From Mortierella alpina (lineage: Eukaryota > Mortierellomycota > Mortierellomycetes > Mortierellales > Mortierellaceae), in NCBI GenBank assembly GCA_029449245.1, contig JANATF010000001.1:2356001-2420000 (forward strand): a DNA stretch of 64,000 nucleotides, given 5' to 3'. Positions within the stretch are counted from its first letter, which is position 1. Every line of letters begins with the position of its first letter. This document shows positions 35,092-46,937 of the stretch, piece after piece. The notes under the pieces are model-generated. The model saw nothing but the letters and a program-made list of their open reading frames with translations, did not search any database and had not been told where the DNA came from. The position numbers and the translations under genes are program-made.

Positions 35092-35163
35092 TTCTATATT
35101 TTGTTCATGGGAATGCACTCAAACCTTCAGCTTTGCATTCATCCGTCAACCTGTCGCGCAGCA

Positions 35164-35970
35164 ATGGAACTCGTATCAAGTATGGAGCAAAGTGGAAATG
35201 CGTTCAGAATTCAAAGACATTGAAGCAATCAACCGAAGGGACTGTGCAGCTAAAAAAATATCGCCAATGGGACTTTAACCATTTGAACGCATTCTCATTG
35301 TAGATTTGCAAAAACGGGAAGTCATCGCCGAGGAGATTCTGACCAACAAAGAGCTGGTAGGTAGAACTGCCACTTGCTTCGGAGAAAACAACCTCTTCAT
35401 AGCAACTCTTGTAGTCATAATCTAATACCACTCTATCCGGAACACCGATAGATCATCGATTATGACAGACGGCGGAACAGTAATAGGGAGGCACTGACAA
35501 AGCTTAAGAAGGATCTTGTGCAAGGTTAGCGACGTTGTTGAGAACCTTTGGCTAGTCATGACCCTAAACAGGCTTACATATCAGCATATCGATGGATCCC
35601 CACTCACTCACTGTTTGGTATGATGCCTTTCTTATTTCTTTTCGTATATTACAGAAAAGAAGGTCTGGGTTAACTTGGGTGATATGTTTCTCAAGATGCC
35701 AAAACAGAATGTCGAAACAATGATCAAGAAAGGTACAGTTGCTTCCAGTACACGTCAAACCCCATAGCAATATGACGTAGCGCTTTCGCTGACCCAGAAT
35801 GTGGCATTGTTTTATGCATGATCGGCTGAACGTTAGATCAAGAGACGCTTGACACCGAAATATCCGACATTCGACAAGTGATGAAGGAAAAGGTTGTTGA
35901 GCTCGAGAAACTGGAAGGAGGCGACGGATCAAAATCAAGGGCATTCCAACTCAAAGCCATGACCAAATAA
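35164..35970 (+). CDS. PDRG1-like prefoldin-type co-chaperone subunit
   Basis: Small prefoldin-like protein; in animals PDRG1 belongs to the R2TP/prefoldin-like complex that aids assembly of RNA polymerases and PIKK kinases. Five small exons close in frame to 117 residues: 35164-35179, 35304-35356, 35452-35524, 35655-35732, 35837-35970. The assembled protein starts MELVSNLQKREVIAEEIL, continues IIDYDRRRNSNREALTKL, VWVNLGDMFLKMP and TMIKKDQETLDTEI, and ends QLKAMTK. These match the PDRG1 pattern (an IxDxDxKRNxNREaL block, then GNMFIKMP and MIxKDQxxLDxEI) in order and spacing. Two coiled-coil helices flank a short beta hairpin as in beta-type prefoldins. Exon 1 (16 nt) is the least certain. Confidence 0.82.
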
Positions 35971-36130
35971 AAAAAGTAGCGACAAAAGAGACAGCGCAGG
36001 CAAGGATGTAAGGGCTTGTAGATGTTTGATGGTATCGAGGTTTATTCGACATGCAGTGTAATTGTCGCGCACTGTGGTATGAAAGAATGGGTATTTTTTG
36101 TATATGTGTCAAGAGAGTAGGGCTTCCCTA

Positions 36131-37190
36131 CTATTCATCGTCGCTTGCGACATCATCCGAGTTATCAGAATCATCAACAGGAACGTCTCTCAAGTCCTAA
36201 ACAATGTTAAGCGGCACAGTGTTTCATTAGGTTACAGAGGTCCAGCGATATTGATAATCGTCTCCCGATGAGAAAGAAACATCTCGACTTACCGACAACG
36301 AGCTGAGAGCTGCCAGCTCCAAGAACTCTCTAACGGCGACATGCGTGTCACCAGGCGCAATGTCAGCGGCTGTTTGCTTCATCTTGTTTTTAACTAAAAA
36401 GAGTGCAGTTGAAGGGATGGACAAAAAAGCGATCGAACCGGGAGGGTGGCATGGTTAGGTGGCGGTCGATCAAAGCACATGCAGAGCGTAAAAATAAGAC
36501 ATTCCGCTCAATGAGCCCATCAACAGTATAAATTGCACTACAGTCATGCTTGGACGTTCGGAAAATATATACATAGAGGATCCGTGGAAGATGGACAGAT
36601 CGAGAAAGACACAGAGAGAACGGGAACTTTTGCACCTACTATTAGCCGAGGCTCCTCTGTTGACAAGGATCTGAACCATTTCGAGCGCAGTTTCTGGGTC
36701 CGGGTAAGCAGCCGCTTTGTGCAGAGGGGTGTCGCCCTCGATGCGGTTGATTACGTTCACCTTGATGCCGTCGTAGTAGAGCAGGATCTCTAAGCAGCCC
36801 GTTGAGCCACACCGCGCGCTATCATTCCAATCAATTGGAAAAGGAGCAACATATCATAGGGCATATTAGTGGGTGAACAGAGGTGAGATTCTCAACTCCA
36901 CCGTAAAGTCACTGAAGTGATAAGCAGCCTACGTACGCATTGTGGAGGGCTGAGTTGCCGAGGCCATCAGTGTGGTTGATATCAAAGTTACTACTATCGG
37001 CAGAAAGAACTTCCTCGAGCATGTCCAAGTTGTCATCCCTGCATGCCGCCATGAGAACCTCCTCTACGTTACGAGCCAAATAGAGATGCAGTATACACTC
37101 GTGTAAGAAGTCGCGAGGTGATAGTGAGCTGTAGCCATATTCGATCATAGAGGGTGTTGTACCATTGCTAGCGCCATCGTTATGTGACAT
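36131..37190 (-). CDS. Ankyrin-repeat protein, Yar1-like
   Basis: Four exons close in frame to 199 residues: 36937-37190, 36640-36818, 36293-36393, 36131-36196. After MSHNDGASNGTTPSMIEYG come ankyrin repeats: VLMAACRDDNLDMLEEVLSA, GNSALHNAARCGSTGCLEIL, GDTPLHKAAAYPDPETALEM, VQILVNRGASAN, then a final helix pair and a short acidic tail (DSDNSDDVASDDE). Length, number of repeats and acidic end resemble yeast Yar1 (200 residues), the chaperone of ribosomal protein uS3 in 40S assembly. Ankyrin repeats are common, so the Yar1 link is inference. The donor for exon 2 (AATA|GTAGGT) gives ANIKNKMKQTAADIA. Confidence 0.7.
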
Positions 37191-37455
37191 GATGCTCAGA
37201 TATGTGCTGGAAGGGATGATGTAGCAATGATGTGATGGGGAGACGAATTGATGAAGCAGAGAAGAAAGATGCCAAGATGAGATGAATGGGACGCCATGTT
37301 CGCTCGTCTATTTTTGCACGCGTCAGGGCCTTCGCTTCATCCAATCACATATTCCGTAATCAAATGAACGGGCTCCCATAGGTACTTGTTCCCAAGGATG
37401 CTGTTCAGGCTGGTTCAATTCATTTAATGAAAGCTCCAGGCTTAGGCACGCTTAG

Positions 37456-39890
37456 CTACGACAATCTCTTGGCTCTCCAGTTGAAGTATGCCCATGATGT
37501 GACACAGAGCGCACCCAGCACCAAGGATCCTCCGGCGGTCATGATGACTGGGGTATACGAGAGGTTGGGACGGGTCGAATCAAGTATAAATCCTGCAAGA
37601 GGTGAACCACCCCACATTGCCAAACCACCTGCACCGTACATGAGTCCAATCATCGATGCAATGGTTTCGGTACCTATTAAAACGGATAAATAGTCGGATC
37701 AGCGTTGAGCAAACGTGGACGATGACTGTGAGCCAAAGGCCTCCTTTCAAAATCTTACCAAATGATTCTGCAACAGCCACTGGCACCAAGGAGACATAGG
37801 CACCTAGTTTGTTTCAGTGTAGAAATGAATGAGAAACCGACTTACACAGGAGAATAGCAACGAGTAACGGCTAGCTGAAATCAAAAAAAAAATCCGCATC
37901 CTACCGATGAACATATTGAAAGAGACGCCCATGAGCAGCAGCGTGCCAAAGGACTTTGCGATAGTCCAGAAGACTATCACTGAGAAGGCTGATGCCCAGC
38001 AGCAAAAGAGCAGGGTTTTGGTATTTGAGAACTTGTCTGCAATGACTCCCAGCGCAATCCTGCCAACAAAAGCTGATCCATTCGTGATGCCGAGAATCAA
38101 GGCACCTTGTTCAGGCGTCAGACCGATGAAGACCGCATATGCTATGGAAAGCAGAAAGTATAATTGGTGAGAAGCGATTTTTTTTTTTGCTTAAATTAAG
38201 ATTAAACATCCGGCTTGATAACGAGCTCAGGTTGCTGCAAGGAAAGCACCCTCGTTGAGTTTTTTTATGCTCATTATCATGTGAGTCTTTCTGGTGGTCG
38301 CTCTCGCATTTTGCAGCCCCGGATGGCAAAGTATTATAGGAGATCGAACAATTCCCCAGGAACTCCAGGGTAGCCAATATGGTAAACGAGGATAGCACTT
38401 ACTTTGCATAAAATAGAGCGGAATCAAATACCCAAGTGATGCTGTCAACTCTGCAAGGGTCAGCGACATGAATCGCGGGTCCCTGAACACGTGAAGAGAT
38501 TGGAAGAAAGTCGGCTTCCTGTCTTCAGTATCCTTGCATTGACCATTTTCGAGAGCCTCTTGGCCGATGGGTGTAATGGTGCACTCTTGATCTCTCTGCG
38601 TCTCTTGCATAACTTTGATGCTTTCGACCTCGTGGGTTCCTTCTTTCCTTTCTTTTATGAGTGCACACGCAACACCACTGAAGAATAAAGAGGAAACTGC
38701 GAGCATTAAGAAAAATGTTCACGAGGCCAGCAATCACAAGAAAAAAATGTACAAAGTTTACCAGACTACAAAAAGTAGCAATGCAAGGACACGTAGAGAC
38801 CAGAATATATCTAGCCTGTCGATCAAGGCTTGCGTCAGGGGTGCTAGACCAAATCCGCCGAGACCAGTTCCGGATACCGCGATACCGATGGCCAGGCCAC
38901 GATTCTTGGCAAAGTACTGTGATGGTACCGCGATGGCAGGGTAGTATGCAAAGGAAGCACCGATTCCAAACATCAAGCCTTGCGTCACATAGAGATGCCA
39001 TATCTGAAAATGCGCACAGGTAGCCCAATTGAATATGCAAGCGCGCAAGGCAGGATGTAGAACAAACACGGGGATAAGGATCAATGCGCGAGGGCGGTCA
39101 GTCTGCGGTACAAAGTGATAGGCAAAAGGGCATGAAAGGGGGTTTTTGCTCTTTTTTTTTGCAGGGGCGAGGAAAGGTTGGTATGCTGTGCAGGATCTCA
39201 GGGCACATCACACGTACTTGATCGGGTGGTGGTGACGATCTGAATATGTTGATTCCCACGCGTGGTTCATACGCAGGAGAGGATTACGAAAAATCAGAAA
39301 CTTACCTTGGTTGAGAAGGAGGCCAAAATCAAGGAACAGGTCATGATCACGGTCCCCGCAAATGCCGTCGGTCGGAATCCAAACCGATCCGCCATGATAC
39401 CCGAAAGAAATCCTGCAATGTATGTGATGGCAGACCCTGTCGTTCCCACAAACGCAATAGAGGATGCGGTCGACTCTGGAAAAACCTCCTGGTAATGGTG
39501 TTCAAAGATTCCGAAAATGAACTCTGTCGGTGCAAAGACAAAACAGTGGATAAGCATGGATCCTAGGACTGCGAGCCAGCCTTTGAGCCCGCCCTCGGAC
39601 AGAGATGAAAGCGCCCTGGAAATGAGAGATCGTTTTGCCGATTCTGGCAACTTTGCGTCTGCTGACGCTGCCTTGAGAGGATTCGACGAAGTCTCTTCCA
39701 CGGCAGTGATCGTTCTTGTGAGTGATAAGGGTAAGGAGAAAGTGGCAGTAGACGAGGATGTAACGGCGGCAGCTATGGTACTGGGAGATGTTTGTGACAG
39801 GGCTGGGGATTCGGATGGCGAGATCTCTGAGGATGGAGCGACAGCAGTGGACATGGTGTCCGTCCGGATGGGCTGGCCGCGTGTACTCAT
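37456..39890 (-). CDS. MFS monocarboxylate transporter-like protein, paralog A
   Basis: Twelve-helix major facilitator of the monocarboxylate (MCT/MCH) type, plasma membrane or vacuole. Six exons close in frame to 533 residues: 39306-39890, 38762-39003, 38403-38677, 37905-38141, 37759-37803, 37456-37673. A Ser/Thr-rich cytosolic N-terminal region of about 105 residues precedes EGGLKGWLAVLGSMLIHCF, the MCT entry motif, and FAPTEFIFGIFEHHY. Further blocks: GFGLAPLTQALIDRL, MSLTLAELTASLGYLIPLYF, IALGVIADKFSNTKTLLF and GAYVSLVPVAV. Exon 5 has only 45 nt. It is the first of three tandem paralogs on the same strand. The substrate is not predictable. Confidence 0.88.
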
Positions 39891-40612
39891 GGTATATATT
39901 GCCAACAATAGGGCTCCTTGTTTTGATTCCAGTGAATACTTCAGGAGGGCGACAGGAGTTAGAGATAGATCAGGGCAGGATGGAAGGCGGTTTGCGAGCA
40001 AGAAAGAGAGAAAGAGAGGTGGGAAGTGGGGAGAAGCGAGTAAGTAGGGGAGAGGAATCAAACCTGCAAGACCGTAGAGCTCGTTTGTCGGCGGATATCA
40101 GTACGAATATTTCGACGACCGCCAGAGCTCGACAATTGAACACCTTGTGCCATTCCCCTTCTCCCCTGCACTAAAATTGTAACGGCGACTCTTATGGACT
40201 CACACAGGTTCATCTTCAAAATTAAGCACCCATACCAGCGTTTTATGTATTTCATTCTTTATATCGCAAGATGTAAACAATATGACTACTGAGTCCACAG
40301 CACGAAAGGGCGTATTCTCAGCATGGTAGCATCGATCCAATCATCAACGAGCGGAACCATTTTTTTTCTTTCGCCGTCATGAATGAGCAACTGAACGAGG
40401 CGTGAGTGCGCTGCTGGTTCAGACGCCGGGAGTGGGGCTAGCTGTTTACAAGCAACCTTATTGAACCTCTTCATATTGCATACATGCTATCCACCAGCAG
40501 ATCCTGCCACCTTGACAGTAAGTTCAAAGTCACTTGCCATCAACCCATTTTATTTATGAAGGACAGGTGAGGAGATTGGCTGAACCAGAAAAGCATTCTC
40601 TATCACTTTTAG
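39891..40612. other. Intergenic between MFS paralogs A and B
   Basis: About 720 bp with the promoter of paralog A and 3' flank of paralog B. No gene supported. Confidence 0.5.
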
Positions 40613-42997
40613 TTATTCTTTGTCCATGCAGGGACTACTATCAAGATCGACGGTCGCACCTCTCCGTCGTCGTACGAGAAGTGCCCAGCTTGTTGCGAAG
40701 AGCGCCGAAGCCGCAAACATACCCCCAGAGTACATTATGACAGGTAAGTAGTTGGTCTGAGGCTTTGTCATTTCCAGGATCTGCCCACTTATTAACGATC
40801 CACACAATAACGCGACGCAAGAGAAGCCGTAGACGATCCCGAGCACACTAGAAACCTGCGAAGGACCTTAAATACAAATGGCACACGATATGGTTAGTCT
40901 AGTGCGAGAATATGAATGTTTAAACTGCGCGCCATCCCTGGCAATCGATCATGGGAGTTTAGGGCCTGCATACCATAGTAATTTGCCACGATCACTGGTG
41001 TTACTGTCGTGGTCCCAGAGAAAGCCACTCCATATACGATCGCAAAAATGAGATAAACCGGGAACGTCTTTGCAAACGTCCACAGCACCAATACAGCGAC
41101 TGCGCACGTCCATATGCACGCTAGTAAAACTACATCGGTGGCAACCAAGTCTGCTAGATGTCCTGAGAGAATTCTTGATAGGAATGAGGCGCCATTGAAC
41201 CAGCCATTGATGGTGGCACCCATCTGTTTAGAGATGTTTATATGCGTGCTGTATACTGTTCGTCAGCATAGTGCGAAAGTTTGGTTAGGAGGACGAGTTG
41301 TCCTTCGTCTGCCGTTCAGCGCGCAGCTGAAGGGTTTGAGACATTTTGGTCCACTGCAGCATAAACAGGAAAACGCTTACGCTCCATAAAGTAGATCGGC
41401 GTTAGGTATGCCATAGACAGCGAGAACTGAAAGGCAACTAACATGGAGAAGGCCGCCTCCTTGGAAAAAGCGGGCATACGACCCGTCAATCCAGTCTGGG
41501 TCCTGACGATGTCGAGCGGAATAGCCTGTAGTTCTTGCTCAGGCTTTTCACTCTCAAAAAGTAGGAGACTTGCGATACCACTACACACAGATGAGAGTTA
41601 AATCAGCCAAGAACTGTCAAGATTTTGAGCTCTTCGGGTTGATTCTTTTTTTTTTTTTGACGCACTTTACCAGACGAGAAGACAATACACTCCGAGGACA
41701 CGCAATGCCCAGTGGATCCCGATCCGATCTACAAGGAACTGCGTCAGCGGCGCCAAGAAGAATCCACCCAGACCAGAACCTGACGCGGCGATTCCCATCG
41801 CAAGGCCCCGCCTGCTTTTGAACCAGTGTGTGGGTGCCGCAATGGCTGAAAAGTACACCAAAGATGCACCAGTGCCAAACAAGACCCCTTGCGAGAGATA
41901 AAGATGCCAGAGCTAGGAACATTGTGCAGTATGTCAATGCGTCTGCAAGGAATGGTCATGAGCATGCATGTAAGCATGTTGTCTCAATCTGTTACCTGTG
42001 TTGAAAAAGAAGCCAAGACCAAAGCTGTGGCCATGATTAGAGTTCCAAAACACGCTGTCATCCGGTAACCCCATCGGTCGGCATAAGTGCCTGTGAGAAA
42101 TCCAACCAAGTATGTCGTTGAAGTGCCAATGGTCCCGATCAAGGCTATTGAGGACGAGCTGGCGTCTGGGAACTGTAGCAAGTATTCTTGTACAAAGACT
42201 CCAAAGATGAACTCAGTAGGCGCAAATGCAAACGTCTGGATCATGACCGAGCCTACGACTACGGACCATGCTTTCCATCCTCCGTCCGGTGGCTGCCATT
42301 TGTGACCATGATGAAACTGAGCCGTTGATTGCAAGGCCACAGTAGATGGCAGCGATACAGATGACAAATTCTGCAGACCGTACGGTGCGATGTCCGTAAA
42401 AGCCTGCTTACAAGCAAGCAAAGTTGTAGTTCTGACGTCTATGGTGTCGTCCGTTGCGCTGCAAGTTGCTGCATCTGTGTTATCCAACTGACAGTGATGA
42501 GGGCATTTTACACTAGGATGTTCCAGAGGATGTGGTGCAGGATTAAAAGGTGTACCGGAGACTATGTTGTGTCCAAGAGCAGGGACAAGTGAGGAAGGAA
42601 GCATAGCAAGGAGGGGATGTTCTTGCGGCCGCCCAACACCATTTGTAGCCGTCCTGACGCCCAAAGGGTGGATTACGTTCTCTCCCGTGGCCCCTCCAAT
42701 TACAGTAAATGGTCGAGATCGGAATACATGGTACTTGTTGCTGATGACTCTTTCCTGAAGCAGCCGTGCGGTATCGAAGGTGTATTTTTGTCGTTGCTCT
42801 ATGCTCACTTCTCGAGTTGAAGCGCAATAGCTGCTATACCTCCAATGTTTGCGGGGTTTGCCATTGCAAGCAAAAGCGGAGACTTCATCCTCTCCTGACC
42901 CCTTTGTTTGACTTTGGAGCACTGAAAAACACTCCTGGTGCTCAGGAGTGCAAATCGTTGTGTCGCTTGAGTTATCGAGCGTAGTACGCATGGGCAT
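40613..42997 (-). CDS. MFS monocarboxylate transporter-like protein, paralog B, long N-terminus
   Basis: Paralog of the genes on either side. Exons 41996-42997, 41671-41912, 41381-41580, 40974-41255 and 40613-40866 close in frame to 659 residues. The MCT motif PDGGWKAWSVVVGSVMIQTF begins near residue 237, so there is a 230-residue hydrophilic N-terminal extension with no family resemblance (MPMRTTLDNSSDTTICTPEH onward). Core blocks: FAPTEFIFGVFVQEYLLQF, GYRMTACFGTLIMATALVL, LAMGIAASGSGLGGFFLAPL, ILSGHLADLVATDVVLLA. Exon 2 is exactly 242 nt with the same phases as in paralog A. The extension could be regulatory or the true start could be internal; the first ATG gives a continuous frame. Confidence 0.85.
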
Positions 42998-43588
42998 GGC
43001 TGGCTCTTTTAGCCTTCCTTGATGAAGGGATGTGCGGGTTGGAGGGAGGGTGGTTAAAAAACTTTACGCCGCCAGTCGAACGGCGCTTGGCCAGTTTTAT
43101 CCCTCCCTCATTTCTGAGGAAAAAGATAGGACGATAGGACGAAGGCCGTTAGTACTTTCAGACACGAACTAGCAATGGCTCGCATCTGGGCAGTAGTGGA
43201 GATGGGTCGGAATCGGCACCCAAGGAATGCCTGTCACGCTCAGTTCCGATTAGTAGAAGAATGCGACAAATACAACCCAACAAGAACCATCGCGCTTGTT
43301 CGCTGAAGATCATAATCGCCAACCTGTAATGGAGCGATGCTCCAAAGGCACTGAAGCAGAGTTGAAGAAATGAGAGACTAAAACGTAATGCGGACGGCAT
43401 TACTGCGGGTAAATCATGTCATATCTTACGAGCACGGTGATGAACGTATAAGTATTCAGTAAGACGAAGTGGGATTGCTTTACCGCTTCGTCTTTATTAT
43501 GATTGTCATATGCAACGGTTAAAGTACAGGATGAGGTGATGCCATAAGTGATGCAAAAGGAAGGATGCGTTGGGTATATATACACTTT
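42998..43588. other. Intergenic between MFS paralogs B and C
   Basis: About 590 bp. No gene supported; it includes the paralog B promoter and, near 43485-43580, AT-rich 3' flank of paralog C. Confidence 0.5.
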
Positions 43589-45296
43589 TTACAGCTGGCT
43601 GATAGAAGAGGCTGTGGAGGAGGCGACACCTTCCCTCTTGGTGCTCTTATCCAAGCGCCGGAAGAAAACCCATGCAGAAATACACAATGCGCCCAGAAGC
43701 AGCGTAATGCCTGCAGTCAAAATTACAGGTAGGTAAGAGATGTTGGGCTTGGTTGCATCCAAGATCATGCCTGCGATGGGTGCACCAGCCAACATGCCCA
43801 CACCACTGGCTGCGTACATGAAGCCAATCACAGTCGAAAGCTGGTGGGCTCCAAACGTCTCAGAGAGTACAAGGGGTACCAAGGAAACGTAGCCACCGGC
43901 GAAGAAGCCGTACAAGAGTGCGAAGAGAAGGTACACCCCAAAGGACTTGGAGAGGGTCCAAACGATGAGAATCGAGCCTGCCGTCATCCAAGCGCAGACA
44001 CTCACAACTACCGTCTTGGGAAGTCGATCTGCAGCATAACCAAGAGCAATTCTGCCTATGCACGAGGCGCCACTTGAGAGACCAGCGATCAATGCACCGT
44101 TTTGAGTAGAAAGGCCGATGAACAAGCTGTAGGCTAAGGAATGGTTCATAGGCAAGGTTAGATTATGACCAGGGAGGAACAATCCCGATAATCGAATCGC
44201 TCGAACCGCCGTGATACACTTACTCTGAAAATAATACATTGGGATGAGAAATCCAATAGAGGCGGAAAGCTCGGCAAAGGTCAAGGACAGGAATTGAGGA
44301 TTCTTGAACACCTTGAGCTCGGCAAAAAAGCCCGCAAGCCCCGTGAGCTTCTTCGTTTCCGGGGACAGCTTTTCAGCAATCTGGCCGATTTCGACATCGG
44401 TGATAGCAGGCGCTGGCTCGGGCATCTTTTTGCCATTGTCACGCTCGACAATCAAGAAACTTGCGCCACCGCTACAAATCAGAGGAGCCATTTGAATGAG
44501 ATGTAAGCCTCGAAGTCCCAGGATAGGATTAAACACTGGACTTATCAATTGCGTAAAACACATACCAAACGACAAGGGCGAAGAGGGCTAGGGCGCGAAG
44601 GGTCCAGGCGACTCCAACAGAGTCCATAAGAGACTGAGTGGCCGGCGCAAGGCCCAATCCTCCAAGCCCCGTTCCGCTGACAGCCAGGCCCAGCGCGAGT
44701 CCTCGCTTGGCGTCGAACCAGTGTGAGGGAGCACCGATGGCAGGATAATAGACCAGGGAGGCACCAATGCCAAACAACACGCCCTGGGTTAAATACAAAT
44801 GCCATACTTGACTTGCGAACGAGGCCAGGATCAAAGCCAGAGCCATGATGCCTGTTCCCAAGAGGGCGGTGACTCGATACCCAAACTTGTCTGCGGAAAC
44901 TCCGCTGACAAATCCAGCAAAGTAAGTGGTGCTTGAACCCAAGGTGCCGATGAATGCGATGGCCCCACTGCTTGAGCTTGGATAGAGCTCGAGATAGTGG
45001 TGCTCAAACATTCCAAAGATGTATTCTGTTGGGGCGAAGCAAAAGCAGTGGATGAGGAAGCTGCCGAGCACTACCATCCAGGCTCGAAGGCCTCCATCGG
45101 GTGCTCTATCTGAGATGTCGACCAATGTTGGGGATTGACTGATTTCAATGAATGACGGGGCTGCGGACTTGAAGTTCTTTTCAGGGGAGGAGGATGCGCG
45201 AGTGGTATAAGTAGAGTAGGTGGGGATGATTTCACAGGAGGTGCGAGGAGTCTCATCGACTGGTTGTGGTGCTTTCGCAGCAGATGCTACTGTCAT
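43589..45296 (-). CDS. MFS monocarboxylate transporter-like protein, paralog C
   Basis: Third tandem paralog. Three exons (44566-45296, 44224-44471, 43589-44133) close in frame to 507 residues. Start MTVASAAKAPQPVDETPR; MCT motif APDGGLRAWMVVLGSFLIHC near residue 64; then FAPTEYIFGMFEHHYLELY, VWHLYLTQGVLFGIGASLVY, GTGLGGLGLAPATQSLMDSV, LSLTFAELSASIGFLIPMYY, GYAADRLPKTVVVSVCAWM and GGYVSLVPLVLSETFGA. The C-terminus is Ser-rich and short. It is closer to paralog A than to B by eye (FEHHY and LAELTAS/FAELSAS blocks) and has fewer introns: the first and the last two introns of A are absent here. Confidence 0.9.
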
Positions 45297-46937
45297 GCCG
45301 AATATGCTATGCGATGTATGCAGGGATACTATGTTGAGAGGAATCGGTGTGGTGTGACAATAGTCGGCATGCAGTTGCGTTTATGGTCGAACGTTTGTGC
45401 GTATGTATGTCCTTGTTGATAGGATGATCAGGGCAGCAGGGCACAGGAGATTCGAAGCGCGGAAGTAATGAACTTCCAAGATAAGCCCGGAAATGCCCAG
45501 CTTTATATATCTTTCTTCACCGGTTTCCAGAGGATTCTTTGTTTGTGGTCTGCCCACAACAATATGGCCTGAGGCACCGTCGCATTAGCACGCACTGTGC
45601 CTGGGTTTGAAACTGCGGGCAAAAATGGTCTGAGGCTCGACAGAGACCGACGAAGCCATCCAGTCATCTCTGTCCACTGGGCCAGCACTGACGAGGGCTG
45701 AGCTGGAGTTGAAAAAAGGTGCCTCATACTTTCAAGCTGATACTGTATTTTGTTGACACTGAAAATCTTAAGTTCGCGATCATTTCCCCTAAGTTCCGAG
45801 ATGGCAAGAGTCGCAGAAGGGATGCCTTCTCAAAAAGGAAGGAGCTCTTGGTCTCCCACGCTCGGTTGTGCTTGAGTACAGTGTCCTTTATTTTTATCTG
45901 ACCCCTTTCTTTTTTCTTCTGGCTGCCGTTGAAAAAAATAAATAGCGGAACACGAAATGACAACAACTCAACTCATTTTCTTGTTCTTACTTGAATGAAC
46001 ATAACTTATGCACTTCAACACGATCACATTGACACCCTGTTACCAGCAATACCAACGCTCCCTGAAGAGTCATAGCGGCAAGTACTGCACATGTACGCAG
46101 AAACGGTCCCCATTCTCGATATTCAGGATTATGAACAGCACCGATCGTTCTAATCTGGTGCCTCCATCGTTCGTGCCATTCGCGCTTAGATTGAGTAGCC
46201 GCCTGAATGAGAGACCAGATCGTAGTATATGGCACAAACAACGGACACATCAGTTATAATGGCAAACTTCACTCCGATAGCTGAGAATGTAGGCCAAGAT
46301 GCAATGTTTACCATTCAAGAGACTTCCACGGATGTCTTCCGCATGGCGAGCTTTGAATACCGAATGTTGCGATAGTATGTTCAGCTTCCTCAGGCACTGA
46401 TGTCCATGCATTACCTGCTCTGGCCTCTCGGCACTCCTGATAAGCAAAACACGGCGATACTGCACCACTGCAGTTTCCGCCTTGTGAATCACCATCTGTC
46501 GAACAAGGAGTTCGTCCAGTAACGATGGTAACTCGTATTAGTTAGACAATGCCGAATGAGGGAGACACCGGATCGAAAAAAGTAAGAGTAACGCCCAAAC
46601 CTCATCGACTGGACGATTATTCCTGACTGTATAGCTATATGATGGCCGGTGATAACTCCAGATCCATACACCTCGAGTTGAATCTGGCTAGTCGCCTTGT
46701 CCTCTCACTTCATTGGCTCGTAGTTCGCATCCTGTCGAATTGAAGGACAACAGTGCATCGTATGCGGCAGTTGTAGGACGTTTAGCACTGTCTCTTCCTC
46801 CTTAAATCACGTGCGGCGGTGACGTATTACCTACACCCCCATGCGATGGTGCGAAAGAGGATTAAGCACATCAACTCTCCGCAACAACCGCCACATCCTC
46901 CAGTGCATCAGCCGTGCGCCGCACTGCCAACACCCCA
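45297..46937. other. Intergenic region, no gene recognised
   Basis: About 1.6 kb between paralog C and the unrecognised 839-residue gene. Several short open frames on both strands lack domain resemblance, splice-supported extension or composition typical of genes here. It contains both promoters. Confidence 0.5.

Noticed and set aside
41984-42997. Separate gene for the N-terminal extension of MFS paralog B
   Set aside because: The frame runs without break into the transporter core, and no stop, start context or intron separates them.
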